Positions 36,441 to 47,800 of a stretch of 64,000 nucleotides of DNA are shown here, in pieces. Positions within the stretch are counted from its first letter, which is position 1, and the number at the start of each line of letters is the position of its first letter. The notes under the pieces were generated by a model. The model searched no databases, was not told the DNA's origin, and was given only the letters and a program-made list of their open reading frames with translations. Both the position numbers and the translations under genes were made by a program. The DNA comes from Trichormus sp. M33_DOE_039 (lineage in GTDB: Bacteria > Cyanobacteriota > Cyanobacteriia > Cyanobacteriales > Nostocaceae), in contig DVDT01000055.1 in NCBI GenBank assembly GCA_015296085.1, positions 1-64,000 on the forward strand. The letters run 5' to 3'.

Positions 36441-37589
36441 TTACCGCAATCTTTGCCTCAACCACAAAGCTAATAAAGGCATTGCCAACTTATAACCTTG
36501 TTCAGAACCATAAATCAAGCCCTTATGCTGTAAACCTGTCAACGCCCCTTGTAGACTACCACCTCTAGATAAACCATGTTTTTTAATGTAGTCCTTACTC
36601 TGAGGTTTTTCTGTTGGATATAAAGCTAAACTTTCCAAAAGATGCACCTGATTTGCTGGTAATATCATCAATAAAGATTCATAAGTCATCGACAAATCCT
36701 TGAGCAATTCTGTGATTGCTTTCTCTACATCTTTCTCTGTGACTAATCCATCAGAATGACACAAACTTTGCAAACGCCGAATTAGTACCATTGCATCCCC
36801 AATATGCCCCTGTACAGCCTCTAAAAAGATTTGCAATGCTTGCGATCGGGGGTCAAAAGTTAGTCCTTCGTTATGCAATATTTCTCTTGCCCACATTGCC
36901 AAAACATCATTAGCTAAAGGTGGCAATTGTAAAATTTCCAGGGGATGATTATTTTCATCTAAATAATTACCTGTCTCGGCAATAGTCGCAATCAATACAT
37001 AACTAACATCACTATCTTGATTAATTTTTTGCCGAAATGTCATTTCCCATAAACTATGACGATCCCAAGAGCGAATGTGAGGGAAACTATGTAAAATCAG
37101 CACTACTCGCTGATGTAAATCTACAGCGATGATTTGTGGTAATTCTAGTAGTAATTCAAATGTTTGCCAGAGTTGCTTTTGATTGAGACTACGTAAAACT
37201 TTGAGTTTATTCTCAGGGTGAAAAATCAACAACTCTTGAGCCTTCTTCTCTACCCAAGCTTGAATTTTTGCTGCGTCCCAGTTTTGGCTAATTGCTTCTG
37301 CTAATAATTGTAAAAACCTTTCCCCATCCGTAGCGCGGATACAATCTATCTCCAGTACAACCGCTCCTACTTCCTGCGCTCCTCCCCTGGCTAGGGTACG
37401 TCTTCCACTCCCAGGGACTCCAGTGATTAACAAGTCACCATCCTGGGCTAGCACTTCTACAATGCGCTGAAACTCTATTGAGCGTCCAATCAACTGCAAT
37501 GGAGTAGACAAATCCAAACTCACAACTTTTTCGCCTTCGGGTTTAATCCTGACTGTATTGGCAAGCATACTCGATTTTTGGGTAAGCAT
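36441..37589 (-). CDS. AAA-type NTPase-like protein with degenerate P-loop
   Basis: The 382-residue protein resembles STAND/ORC-type ATPases: LIGRSIEFQRIVEVLAQDGDLLITGVPGSGRRTLA contains the Walker A region (57-65), but the usual Lys is Arg63 and the following Ser/Thr is Arg64, then Thr65. The Walker B position reads VVLILHSFPHI, without the DE pair. VSYVLIATIAETGNYL resembles sensor 1, and a winged-helix domain (about 310-382) ends in RQRLR. ATP binding or hydrolysis may be impaired. It is divergent from the P-type ATPase gene, 108 bp away. Confidence 0.7.
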   Translation of the reverse strand: MLTQKSSMLANTVRIKPEGEKVVSLDLSTPLQLIGRSIEFQRIVEVLAQDGDLLITGVPGSGRRTLARGGAQEVGAVVLEIDCIRATDGERFLQLLAEAISQNWDAAKIQAWVEKKAQELLIFHPENKLKVLRSLNQKQLWQTFELLLELPQIIAVDLHQRVVLILHSFPHIRSWDRHSLWEMTFRQKINQDSDVSYVLIATIAETGNYLDENNHPLEILQLPPLANDVLAMWAREILHNEGLTFDPRSQALQIFLEAVQGHIGDAMVLIRRLQSLCHSDGLVTEKDVEKAITELLKDLSMTYESLLMILPANQVHLLESLALYPTEKPQSKDYIKKHGLSRGGSLQGALTGLQHKGLIYGSEQGYKLAMPLLALWLRQRLR

Positions 37590-37697
37590 TGAGGGTGATT
37601 ATAGTAATAATCGATTTTTATTAGTGTCAAAAAATATTTTGCACTAAATTTTAGTGCTATTGTTTATTCAGCACTTATTCATGGAAATTTAATAATT

Positions 37698-40448
37698 ATG
37701 GTTCAAGCTGTATCTACCGTTGCGACACCAGAAGAGAGACAGCCGACAATTTGGCATTCCTTAGAGATTAGGGAAGCGATCGCGCGTTTGCAAACTGATG
37801 CAGAGGCGGGTTTAAGTAGTAATAAAGCCGAAAATTTATTAACGGAGGTGGGAGCAAACGAACTCACCGCCAAGAAAACCAAGCCTTGGTGGTTAAAGTT
37901 TCTGTTGCAATTCAACCAACCACTATTGATTATTTTGTTATGTGCAGGTTTAGTGAAAGCCTTTACTGGTAGCTTTGTCAACGCGGGGGTAATTTGGGGC
38001 GTAACTACTACCAATGCCATTATCGGATTTATCCAAGAATCAAAAGCTGAAAGTGCCATCTCTGCGTTAGCTAAAGCCATTACCACCGAAGCCACAATCT
38101 TACGTGATGGGCAGAAAGTCCGTGTACCCTCACGGGAATTAGTACCTGGGGATGTGGTGTTGTTGACTTCCGGTGATAAAGTACCCGCAGACTTACGTTT
38201 AATTCAAGTCCGCAATTTGCAAATTGATGAATCTGCTCTCACTGGTGAATCGGTAGCTGTTGAAAAAGATACACGGATTCTCAAGCTAGATACACCTCTA
38301 GCAGAACGGAAAAACATGGCCTATGCAGGTGGCTTTGTCACCTTCGGACAAGGTACTGGAATTGTAGTAGCCACAGGTAACACCACCGAAACAGGGCGCA
38401 TTTCCCAGTTAATGGAGCAGCATACTGATATTTCTACACCATTAACTCGCAAATTTAATAAATTCAGCCAAAATTGGCTGTATATGGTGTTAGGACTGGC
38501 GACTCTTTGCTTCGTCGTCGGATTGAGCTTTAGAGGTGTGAACGAAGCTCTAGAAGCTGCTGTTGCATTAACAGTTAGTGCTATCCCAGAAGGTTTACCA
38601 GCAGTAGTAACTGTTACTTTAGCCATCGGGGTTTCTCGGATGGCACGCCGTAACGCTATCATTCGCAAATTACCAGCTGTCGAGACTTTGGGTAGTGCAA
38701 CTGTTATATGTTCCGATAAAACCGGGACATTGACAGAAAACCAAATGACAGTCCAAGCCATCTACGCAGGAGGACATCAATATGTAATCACAGGCGTAGG
38801 TTACGCACCAGATGGGGAAATTTTCATTGATGAACAACCAGTAGATTTAAATAGCGATAAGGGTTTACAAGAATGTCTGATAGCTGGATTACTCTGCAAT
38901 GATTCCCACCTAGAAGCGAAAAACGGGAGATGGGTAGTCATGGGAGATCCCACAGAAGGGGCTTTGATTGCATCAGCCAATAAAGTTGGTTTTAGCCAGC
39001 CTACCTTAACCCAGCAAATGCCCAGACTAGATGGGATTCCCTTCGAGTCAGATTATCAGTACATGGCTACTTTGCATGACACCCCCAGGGGTAACACTAT
39101 CTATGTGAAGGGTTCTGTAGAGGCGATTTTACAACGCTGTCACCTGATTCTCAATACCGAAGGACAACCCCATCCTCTAGATTGTGTGGAAAAATTATCA
39201 CGAGCCAAAATTGAACGGGAAGTAAATATCATGGCGCGTCAAGGCTTGCGAGTTTTAGCCTTGGCAAAAAAGCCTGTGGATGAAGAGCAAAATACAGTAG
39301 ATCATCCAGATATTGCGGAGGGGTTAATCTTCTTAGGATTGCAGGGAATGATTGATCCACCTCGTGAGAGTGCGATTCAAGCGGTGCAAGCCTGTCAATC
39401 AGCAGGGATTCAGGTAAAGATGATCACGGGAGATCATGCTGTAACAGCGCAGGCGATCGCTCGGAGGATGGGAATCAACAAAAATGGCTCAGTTCTAGCT
39501 TTTACTGGTGCAGAACTCGCCCAAATGGATAAAACCGAACTTGCTCAAGTTGCAGACGAAGGCGTAGTCTTCGCCCGTGTTGCACCAGAGCAAAAACTGC
39601 GTCTAGTCGAAGCCCTACAATCCAAAGGTGAAGTCGTCGCCATGACTGGGGATGGTGTCAACGATGCACCAGCTTTGAAACAAGCAGACATTGGGATTGC
39701 AATGGGAGGCGCAGGTACAGAAGTAGCTAAAGAAGCTTCCGATATGCTACTCACCGATGATAATTTTGCTTCCATTGAAGCGGCGGTAGAAGAAGGAAGA
39801 GCAGTTTATAAAAATCTCTTGAAAGCGATTTGTTTTATTCTCCCTGTGAATGGTGGGGAGTCAATGACAATTTTAATTAGTACATTATTAGCTAGAGATT
39901 TGCCGATTTTATCTCTACAGGTTCTCTGGTTAAATATGTTAAATTCCATCACCATGACAGTGCCTTTGGCATTTGAACCCAAAGGACAAAACGTGATGCA
40001 ACAACCACCACGTCATCCCAACGAACCTTTATTATCAGGCAGTCGGATACAGCGAATTTTAGCAATCTCTCTATTTAACTGGATTGTGATCTTCGGAGTT
40101 TTTGAATACATCCGTCAGACAACAGGCAATATAGATTTAGCCCGAACAATGGCAATTAACTCTCTGATTGCTGGGCGGATATTTTATCTGTTGAGTATCA
40201 GCCAATTAATTCCGAATCTCATTGCTAAAATGGACGGAACTATGAAAGAGAATGTTGATATTCCTGCTATTGGGTTTGGGATTGTAGGAGCAATTCTTTT
40301 ACAGATTGTCTTTGCTCATGTGCCATTGATTAATGAAGTCTTTGAAACAGCACCATTAACTCTACAACAGTGGTTATTCTGTTTAGGAGTAGGTTCTCCG
40401 ATGATTTTGTGGGCGACAGTTGTGAATCGTTTAGATCCACCTAACTAA
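37698..40448 (+). CDS. P-type cation ATPase (calcium-type, P2 family)
   Basis: The 916-residue pump has the N-terminal actuator segment (LVPGDVVLLTSGDKVPADLR, TGES), TM4 motif IPEGLPAVVTVTLA (about 294-306), the phosphorylated Asp340 in SDKTGTLTENQMT and the hinge MTGDGVNDAPALKQADIGIAMG. About ten membrane helices are present. The IPEGLP and VNGGESMTILIS context fits P2A Ca2+-ATPases such as PacL, but P2 pumps for Na+/K+ or Mn2+ share it, so the ion is an inference. It is monocistronic, with a strong terminator 29 bp past the stop. Confidence 0.9.
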   Translation: MVQAVSTVATPEERQPTIWHSLEIREAIARLQTDAEAGLSSNKAENLLTEVGANELTAKKTKPWWLKFLLQFNQPLLIILLCAGLVKAFTGSFVNAGVIWGVTTTNAIIGFIQESKAESAISALAKAITTEATILRDGQKVRVPSRELVPGDVVLLTSGDKVPADLRLIQVRNLQIDESALTGESVAVEKDTRILKLDTPLAERKNMAYAGGFVTFGQGTGIVVATGNTTETGRISQLMEQHTDISTPLTRKFNKFSQNWLYMVLGLATLCFVVGLSFRGVNEALEAAVALTVSAIPEGLPAVVTVTLAIGVSRMARRNAIIRKLPAVETLGSATVICSDKTGTLTENQMTVQAIYAGGHQYVITGVGYAPDGEIFIDEQPVDLNSDKGLQECLIAGLLCNDSHLEAKNGRWVVMGDPTEGALIASANKVGFSQPTLTQQMPRLDGIPFESDYQYMATLHDTPRGNTIYVKGSVEAILQRCHLILNTEGQPHPLDCVEKLSRAKIEREVNIMARQGLRVLALAKKPVDEEQNTVDHPDIAEGLIFLGLQGMIDPPRESAIQAVQACQSAGIQVKMITGDHAVTAQAIARRMGINKNGSVLAFTGAELAQMDKTELAQVADEGVVFARVAPEQKLRLVEALQSKGEVVAMTGDGVNDAPALKQADIGIAMGGAGTEVAKEASDMLLTDDNFASIEAAVEEGRAVYKNLLKAICFILPVNGGESMTILISTLLARDLPILSLQVLWLNMLNSITMTVPLAFEPKGQNVMQQPPRHPNEPLLSGSRIQRILAISLFNWIVIFGVFEYIRQTTGNIDLARTMAINSLIAGRIFYLLSISQLIPNLIAKMDGTMKENVDIPAIGFGIVGAILLQIVFAHVPLINEVFETAPLTLQQWLFCLGVGSPMILWATVVNRLDPPN

Positions 40449-40476
40449 TGATTATACATTTAAAACAAAGCTGAAG

Positions 40477-40509
40477 AGAGGTAGGTTTAATTATCCTACC
40501 TCTTTTTTA
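40477..40509 (+). terminator. Intrinsic terminator of the P-type ATPase gene
   Basis: AGAGGTAGG (40477-40485) and CCTACCTCT (40495-40503) form a perfect 9-bp stem with a 9-nt loop, followed by TTTTTT AA. Confidence 0.92.
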
Positions 40510-40692
40510 ATAACACTATTTTTATCTATTTTTTAACCAAGCTTCTAAATCAGCATCTGATAAATTTGAACATTCTTATTCAATCATAAAGATATTACCG
40601 ACTAGAGAGAAATTTAACTATACTAGTGTTTCATCGGAAAATTTTTTTGAGAGCTATCTCTCTCTTTACATAACTCCACAAAAGGGGCATTT

Positions 40693-41121
40693 ATGTATAA
40701 AAAAATATTACTTTTTTTAGCTGCAACTTCTCTTAATATTATAGTTTTACCGAAATCTAGTTTCGCGCAAACAACAGGTTTTCAAACACCTACAGGTAAT
40801 ATTCACTGCGAGTTAGTCGGGGAAGAACAGGAAAATTTGCGCTGTGAAATTGGTAGTTTACTAAAACCTAGACCACCTCAACCATATCGAGGATTTTGTG
40901 AGTTTGATTGGGGAGGAGGTTTATTATTATCTGATGTAGGCAAACCTAATATTTTATGTATTAGTGATACTATTCGCGATCGCAATAAATATGTACTTCC
41001 TTATGGACGTAGTTGGAGTAATGGCGGATTTACTTGTGTATCACGCAGCACTGGGTTGACTTGTACTAATACTACTGGAAATGGTTTTTTCCTGAGCCGT
41101 GAAAAATGGCGAGTATTCTAG
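40693..41121 (+). CDS. Exported small protein with FQTPTGNIHC motif
   Basis: The 142-residue protein has a signal peptide (MYKKILLFLAATSLNIIVLPKSSFAQ). The mature domain FQTPTGNIHCEL...RCEIGSLLKPRPPQPY...CEFDWGG...LCISD...GFTCVSRSTGLTCTN has six cysteines, probably three disulfides, and resembles a short secreted-domain family (DUF6636-like; recalled, not searched). The function is unknown. It is monocistronic and ends in a perfect hairpin terminator 35 bp past the stop. Confidence 0.75.
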   Translation: MYKKILLFLAATSLNIIVLPKSSFAQTTGFQTPTGNIHCELVGEEQENLRCEIGSLLKPRPPQPYRGFCEFDWGGGLLLSDVGKPNILCISDTIRDRNKYVLPYGRSWSNGGFTCVSRSTGLTCTNTTGNGFFLSREKWRVF

Positions 41122-41155
41122 TCTTTAATAAAAGTTTGCCATTAAATATCATTAT

Positions 41156-41179
41156 ATGGGCGCAAGGTTTTGCGCCCAT
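41156..41179 (+). terminator. Perfect hairpin after the exported-protein gene
   Basis: ATGGGCGCAA / TTGCGCCCAT, 10 bp, with a 4-nt loop, followed by CTCCCTGT. It is strong in GC but has a weak T-run. Confidence 0.7.
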
Positions 41180-41353
41180 CTCCCTGTAAAAATGTAATAC
41201 ATATAACATTGATAAAAAATTAATTTTTGACAAAAATCAATCTTAAGATAGGGAAATTTTACGATATTTTTTAGAGAATATTACGAAAAATCATATCTGT
41301 TAGCTATGACAAATTCCGAGACATAAAAGTATATATATGAGTAATGTAATGTT

Positions 41354-41593
41354 ATGAAGTTGTTAGCATCATCATTAGTATCGCCAACACCAATTCAAGA
41401 AACTCCATTACCTGAGAAGCAACAAGATCCACTGATTGCTCACGGTTTACAGCAAGAGCAATATGTCGGCATTATAGGACTAGCGATCGCTCTCATTGCT
41501 GCCGTGGGATTGTTGAGTCGCAGAATTGAATATGCAATTATCATGGCTTTGATTCTGAGTACGATTCTCATTGCCTTCTTTTTATTCATATAG
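41354..41593 (+). CDS. Small membrane protein, unknown
   Basis: A 79-residue protein: a Pro-rich, polar N-terminal half (SPTPIQETPLPEKQQDP), then two hydrophobic helices (about 38-54 VGIIGLAIALIAAVGLL and 59-79 YAIIMALILSTILIAFFLFI) with a Arg-Arg turn between. It resembles no family I can name. The start is ATG at 41354; the region before it is AT-rich. It converges with the long hybrid-kinase gene (stop 38 bp away). Evidence that it is real is the clean two-helix pattern. Confidence 0.6.
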   Translation: MKLLASSLVSPTPIQETPLPEKQQDPLIAHGLQQEQYVGIIGLAIALIAAVGLLSRRIEYAIIMALILSTILIAFFLFI

Positions 41594-41631
41594 CAAATGT
41601 GCCACTCTTTGCCTTTATATCTCAATACGGT

Positions 41632-44600
41632 TTAGTGAATAGGAATCTGTATTGTGAACTCAGTTCCTTGATTTAGCTCAGACCATACATTTAAGCTACC
41701 ACCATGTTTTTCTACCACAATTTGACGGGCGATCGCTAATCCCAATCCCGTACCTTTCCCCACAGCTTTGGTAGTAAATAAATGGTCAAATATTTTCTCT
41801 TGTAACTCTTGTGTGATACCTTTGCCATTATCGCGGATACGGATATACACCTGGTTTGATATCACTTCAGTACGAATGGTAATTTTTTGGGGATTGGCTT
41901 CCAGTTCTTGGAAGGATTGAGTTTGAGCCATCTCGTCAAACATATCAATAGCATTCGCCAGGATATTCATAAATACCTGGTTTAACTGTCCAGGGAAGCA
42001 TTTGATTGGGGGTAAATATCCAAAGTCTTGTATGACTTGAATCGCTGGACGGTGTTCATTAGCTTTGAGGCGATATTTCAAAATTAACAACGTGCTATCG
42101 AGTCCTTCATGGATATTGGCACTGATTTTATATTCTGTATCGGCACGGGAGAAGGTACGGAGGCTATTACTGATACTGTTGATGCGATTCGTTGCTCCTT
42201 TCATCGAATCAAGTAACTTTGGTAAGTCTTCCAAGAGAAATTCTAAGTCGATATCTTGAGCATTGTCTTGAATTACCTCAACTGGATTGGGATAGTGCTG
42301 TTGATAAAGTGCTAAGTGTCCAAGTAAATCTTGCACACATTCTTTGCTGTTGTTGATGCTGCCATTGAGGAAACCAATGGGGTTGTTGATTTCATGGGCA
42401 ACCCCAGCTACCAGATTTCCCAGAGATGCCATTTTTTCGCTTTGTACTACCTGCAATTGGGATTGCTCAAGCTGTTGGGTATAGGTTTGCGCCTGTTGAT
42501 AGAGACGGGCATTTTCTAGACAGATGGCAGCTTGGGTGCAGAGGAAGTTGAGAATCAAGAGGCGATCGCGGGTGAAAACACCGCTGGTGAGGTGATTTTT
42601 GAGGTATAAAATACCAATCAGATGACCTTGATTCAGCAGTGGTAGACACAGAATGCTCTTGGGTTGACGTTCCCTGAGATAGTCATCAATTACCGGTAAA
42701 TCAGTTTTGAGTTCATCAATCACCACAGTTTCTTGAGTATTTTTAACATACTGAATTAATTTGATCGGGATATTGGGATTATTGGTGAGAGGTTCAGCAA
42801 TAAGTTGTACATAATTAGGTGTGGCGATGGCTCGCACTTGCCATTCTCCAGTTTCATCAGGGAACACCAACGCACAGCGATCGCCTCCTGAATTGTGCAA
42901 AATAATTTGGGTGAGTTTCTGTAGTAGCTCATCCAGTTGAATGGTTCTGGAAAGGGCCTGAGAAGCTTTGAGGATAGTAGCAAAATCGAGAGATTGATAG
43001 ATGCCGGTACTGCTGAAACTGCCATCAGTGTCATAATGAACCGATACCGCAGGTGCAGCAATGGTCATCAGCGTGGTCAACACATCAGCCGATGTCACTG
43101 TTTGTTGCAGGATGGGGCGCAGCAATTCGGGATAGTGGGTTTCCAAGTCGGCAACTTTTGCTTTGGCACCCCAGCGACTGTAACAGTAGTAAGCTTCTTG
43201 TATGTAGCCTGCGGCAAACTTATCTTTGCCCCAACTGAGATAAAATTTGGCAGCTAGTTCGTTGGACAGAGCTTCATCTTGGATGAATCCGTTGGCTTTT
43301 GCTCCTGCAATGGCGCAATCAAAAAATTCCATAGCGTCTGCTCGTTTACCCAAGCCATGTAAACGCACTGCTTCTATTAAGTGATATTTATGCTGATAAT
43401 TCACTGGAGCAGCATTCACGTAAACCAAGAGGTTTTTCTGGTTGGAATCAACTTGCGATAAAAGCTCCTCCTGAGATGAAGCATCAAGATTGGAATCATA
43501 TAAATTTAAACGGGTTAATGAATCATAGTAGTAGTAAGCTGGTGCCGATGGCATACTGATACCAGCATTAAGATATTGAACTCCTTGATCTGCTATCTGA
43601 ATCGCAGTCTCAATACAACCGAATGAATAACTTAGTATTAATTTACTCAAGTAAAATAGATGCAGAGCTAACTCATCATTTTCTGTGAGTAGAGTAGATA
43701 ATATTTCATTTTCAGCATCAACCGACCCCAGACAATCTGGATTGTTACTCAACTCAGTAAAATTATGAATAGATGATCGAATAATATGTACCCAAGTCAG
43801 GAAATGTTGGCTAGTTGCAAATTTTGATTGGTAAACTTCAACCTCTGCTAATAAATCTGGTAAAGGTTTTTCTCCACTCAAATACGAGTAGCACAATCTA
43901 AAAGAAGTCGAAACAAGAGCGTGAATAGAATCGCCTGTTTCTATGGCAACTTCGTAGGATTTATTTAATAAAGAAATGGCGTTCCGTATATTTTGTTGAT
44001 TGGATTGATTAAATGCGGCAAATTTAAACAGAACCATGCTCTGAACAGAACTTTCATTAAATTTCTCCATTAACTGGAGTGCAAGCTGTCCAAAACGATA
44101 ACCTGCTTCTATTTGATGCAACACAGAGCTAACAATAATGCCAAAATCTGCATATCCTGGCGCAGAGAAAAGTGAGTTACCATATTGCAGGGATAGATTA
44201 ACTTCTTCACAGGCAACAATTGGAAATAACAGGGGATTAGCCTGATGAATCGAAGGGACTAAACTCGTCATGATTCGCGCTGCCGCCGTAGCAGTCGCAT
44301 CCTGGGCGATCGGTAAATTAATTAAGTCTTCTAGGGTGTAGTTTAATAGCTGAGTCAGTGTGTGTTGTACCCGTTGTTGAACATCTGAAATTGTAATAGA
44401 TTCTGGTAGTATAACTCCTAGCTTTTGCAGGATTTCCCGTCCGATTTTAATCGCCTGCATCTGCTGATTTTGTACTTGATAAGCTTGAAGTTTTATTTCA
44501 TAAACCTTGACTTGTTCCAACAAGTTATTTGTGTTTTTTAGAACTATCTGAATTAAAATATCCATCTTTTCAAAATCACAGCTAAGTAATGCAACTTCTG

Positions 44601-47022
44601 CTGCTGATTCGTAAATGCAACGGTTCAAATCGTAGTTTTTATCCCAGCTATCCGTCGGCAGAAATTGCATTCCTTTGTCGAAATAATTTAAGGCTGCATT
44701 ATATGCAGTAGAGTTTTTAGCTTTGTAACCTGCTTGTAAATTTAATTGAGCATATTGATAACATTGTTCTAATTCTGTAATCAGTGAAATACCACAATTT
44801 AACTGATGAACAATTTCAAATAAATGACTATCTTGGAAAGAGGAATTACTATTTTCTAATAGCAATTTGCCAATAGTGAGGTGTGTCGCCTGTTTTTGGT
44901 CATCAAGAATCAAAGAGTAAGCAGCTTGTTGGACGCGATCGTGCAGAAAACGATAATTGAGGGTTTCCTGTGGGGTGTGCTGCATTGCTTGCGCTTCTCC
45001 CAAATAGAATTTGTACAGATCGCTTTGCGGCAGAATCAACCCTTCTTGTAATGCTTTCCACAATGTCATTGCCACTTCTGTTTGAGATTGCTGTGAAACA
45101 ATCGCTAGTGTGTTTAAATCAAACTGTGCGCCAATACAAGCCGCAAGTTTTAAAATCTCTTGCGTTGCTTCCGGCAGCTTTTGCAATTGCTGCGCCATCA
45201 ATTCAACCACATCATCGGTCAAAGCCACATCTCGGACTTGCACAATATCAGACTGCCAATGCCCTGCATCTGGGTCAAAGGTAATTAACTTGTCTTGATG
45301 TAATGCCTTGAGAAACTGGGTAGCAAAGAAGGGATTACCCTGGGTTTTCTGCATTACCAGTTCTGTCAGAGGTTGCACCACGGATGTGTGAGTATGAAGG
45401 GTATCTGCAATCAGGTGATTGAGACTAGTAAAATCCAGGGGTTGTAGGGTGATGGTATGGATTTTTGCCCCAGCTTTTTCCATACCATCGAGGGTCAACA
45501 TCAATGGGTGGGCGGCAAACACCTCATTATCCCGATACGCGCCCACAAGTAATAAACAGCCCGTTTGCGACTCAGACATTAACACCTGAATCAAATTCAG
45601 CGAAGCCGAATCTGCCCACTGTAAATCATCCACAGACATCACCAACGGGTGTGCGGGGGTGGTAAAGACTTGGATGAATCTTTGAAACAACAAATGAAAC
45701 CGATTTTGGGCTGCGCTTCCGGATAATTCGGGTGCTGGGGGTTGCGCTCCAATAATCCGCTCCAGTTCGGGAATCAGTTCTACAATCACTTGGGCATTTT
45801 CTCCCAATGCTGCTGAAATCTGATTTCTCCAGTGTTGCAATTGAGTATCGCTTTCACTGAGTAATTGCCCAACTAAATCCCGAAAGGCTTGCACAAACGC
45901 AGAAAAGGGAATGTTGCGATTAAATTGGTCAAACTTGCCTTTGATAAAGTAACCCCGTTGCTTAACGATAGGCTTATGCACTTCATTGACAACGGCTGTT
46001 TTCCCAATGCCCGAAAAACCAGCCACCAGCATCATTTCTGATGACCCTTGGGCAACCCGTTCAAAAGCATCTAGCAGTGTTTGGACTTCGGTTTCCCTGC
46101 CATAGAGTTTTTCCGGGATAAGGAAGCGATCGCACAGATCCCTCTGTCCCAATTCAAACTCAGCAATTGATCCTGTTTGTTTCCATTGGCTTAAACACTC
46201 ATCTAAATCATACTTAAGTCCCAAGGCACTTTGGTAGCGGTCTTCGGCATTTTTCGCCATCAGTTTGGCGACAATTGCCCCTACCATTTCCGGCACTTCG
46301 GTCTTTACTAGATGGACAGGTGTGGCAATTTTAGCGATGTGACAATGCACCAGTTCTAAGGGGTCATGAGCAAAGAAGGGTAAGCAGCCTGTTAGCAATT
46401 GATACAGAGTGACACCGAGGGCATAAAAATCACTACGATAATCTATACCGCGATTCATTCGTCCCGTTTGTTCCGGTGCCAGATATGCCAAGGTTCCTTC
46501 CAGATTGTTGTGGTTTTGGATTTCCTGGGTTTCTTTGGGCAACACCGAAGCAATACTAAAGTCAATCAGTTTAATTTCCTTGGATTCTGGGTGAATTAAG
46601 ATGTTGGCGGGCTTGATGTCTTTGTGGATAACTCGATGTTGGTGCAAATCATGGAGGATGTCAGCCAGTTAACTAAAAATTCCTAATGTTTCTGCTAGGT
46701 CTAATGGCTGTTGCTGGATATATATTTCCAGGGATATACCACCCCCATCAGCCATGACTAGGGCATAGCCATTACCAAATGGTTCTAGGCTCAGGGGTTG
46801 GATAATGCCAGCAATGGGCAGATTTTTAGTGATCGCATACTGATTGCTAAACTGTACTAATTCTCCAAATGTTGGATACTCTCGTTGCATCACCTTAATG
46901 ACAACGGGTAATCTCTGGCTATTTAGTATTGCTCGATACACTGTAGTGCGTGAACCACGATAAAGTTCTTCGATGATAGTGTAGCCATAAATTTCCGGGA
47001 ATTGAGGTGCTGCGGATGTCAT
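41632..47022 (-). pseudogene. Hybrid Ser/Thr kinase - AAA - GAF - histidine kinase, interrupted by in-frame TAA
   Basis: A frame of 1,797 codons is broken once by TAA at 46669-46671 (codon 118). It starts with a kinase domain: an N-lobe (MTSAAPQFPEIYGYTIIEELYRG, VIKVM lysine), and, after the stop, LADILHD then HRVIHKDIKPANIL (Asp135) and DFS in place of DFG. There follow an AAA ATPase (GFSGIGKTAVV, about 330), a long helical region, a GAF domain and a histidine kinase with His1543 in VAHEINNPIGF, DNGKGI and GTGLGLAIARQ. After the stop the next start is TTG 46645-46647. It is a nonsense mutation, recoding or sequencing error; CAA to TAA would restore a normal sequence. Confidence 0.85.
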
Positions 47023-47779
47023 AACCTGGAGAACTGATAATTGCTTTGGGAAATTATTACTGTTACTAAAATGCCCAATAATATCAGTAAGCTAACAATT
47101 TTGGGCGTTGCATAATATCAAGTAGAGATGAATTGATGCTTTCTACTGTGCATTGTCTTTACTGTAAGTTTACACAGATCAAAAAAATGGCAGCCGTCGA
47201 GGTAGACTTCCATCACATTCATGTTAAGTGTTGTCGCCAATTTATTGATATCTATGGATTAATTGCTTTTGTCACGCTGCCTAATATCAATTCACAAAAA
47301 ATTTGATACAGATGCAAACACTAAAGGCTATGCTAAGTCTCAGTTCCTTAATTTTGAATTTTGTAGGCGTAGGCCTTCTCTGAGAGACGCTGACGCGAAC
47401 GCTCGTAATGAAATCTTATATTTAATCATGCCTACCTACTTATTAACATTTTTGACGTTATCCCGAACCTATACCCTACACTCAATCATTGTCAGCCTGA
47501 AAGTCTTATTAATCTTCATTTCTAGATGTTGAGTACATTACTAATATTTGTGAATAAATATATTTTTGTAGATGAGATAATAGTGTACGAAGTATTTTGT
47601 CAGCTAAATTAATAGCCACTAGCCACATTTAATATTGATATAATTAAGCATAATTCCTAGTGTAAATGTTTAATTTTATATTCTGAAATCGCATATACAA
47701 TTGCAAACTTCCTGGCTCTGGCTATTTTTGATGCTTCTATTCATGGGTTCTCTGCATCCAAATTGACCATAAAGAGAAG
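47023..47779. other. 757-bp intergenic region with Nostoc repeat sequence
   Basis: It separates the hybrid-kinase gene from nifJ. At about 47365-47402 is a GTAGGCGTAGGCCTTCTCTG-type repeat common in Nostoc. Two short plus-strand frames (starting 47187 and 47263) overlap it and are not convincing. The nifJ promoter probably lies in the last 200 bp. Confidence 0.55.
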
Positions 47780-47800
47780 TTGAGACAGGGAGACACATTA

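Noticed and set aside
47187-47306. Short ORF (39 residues) upstream of nifJ, MAAVEVDFHHIHVKCC
   Set aside because: No Shine-Dalgarno, no recognisable family and AT-rich codon use; it is likely accidental.
47263-47532. 89-residue plus-strand ORF upstream of nifJ
   Set aside because: Part of it is the translation of a dispersed Nostoc repeat (GTAGGCGTAGGCC...), and the rest has no protein-like pattern.
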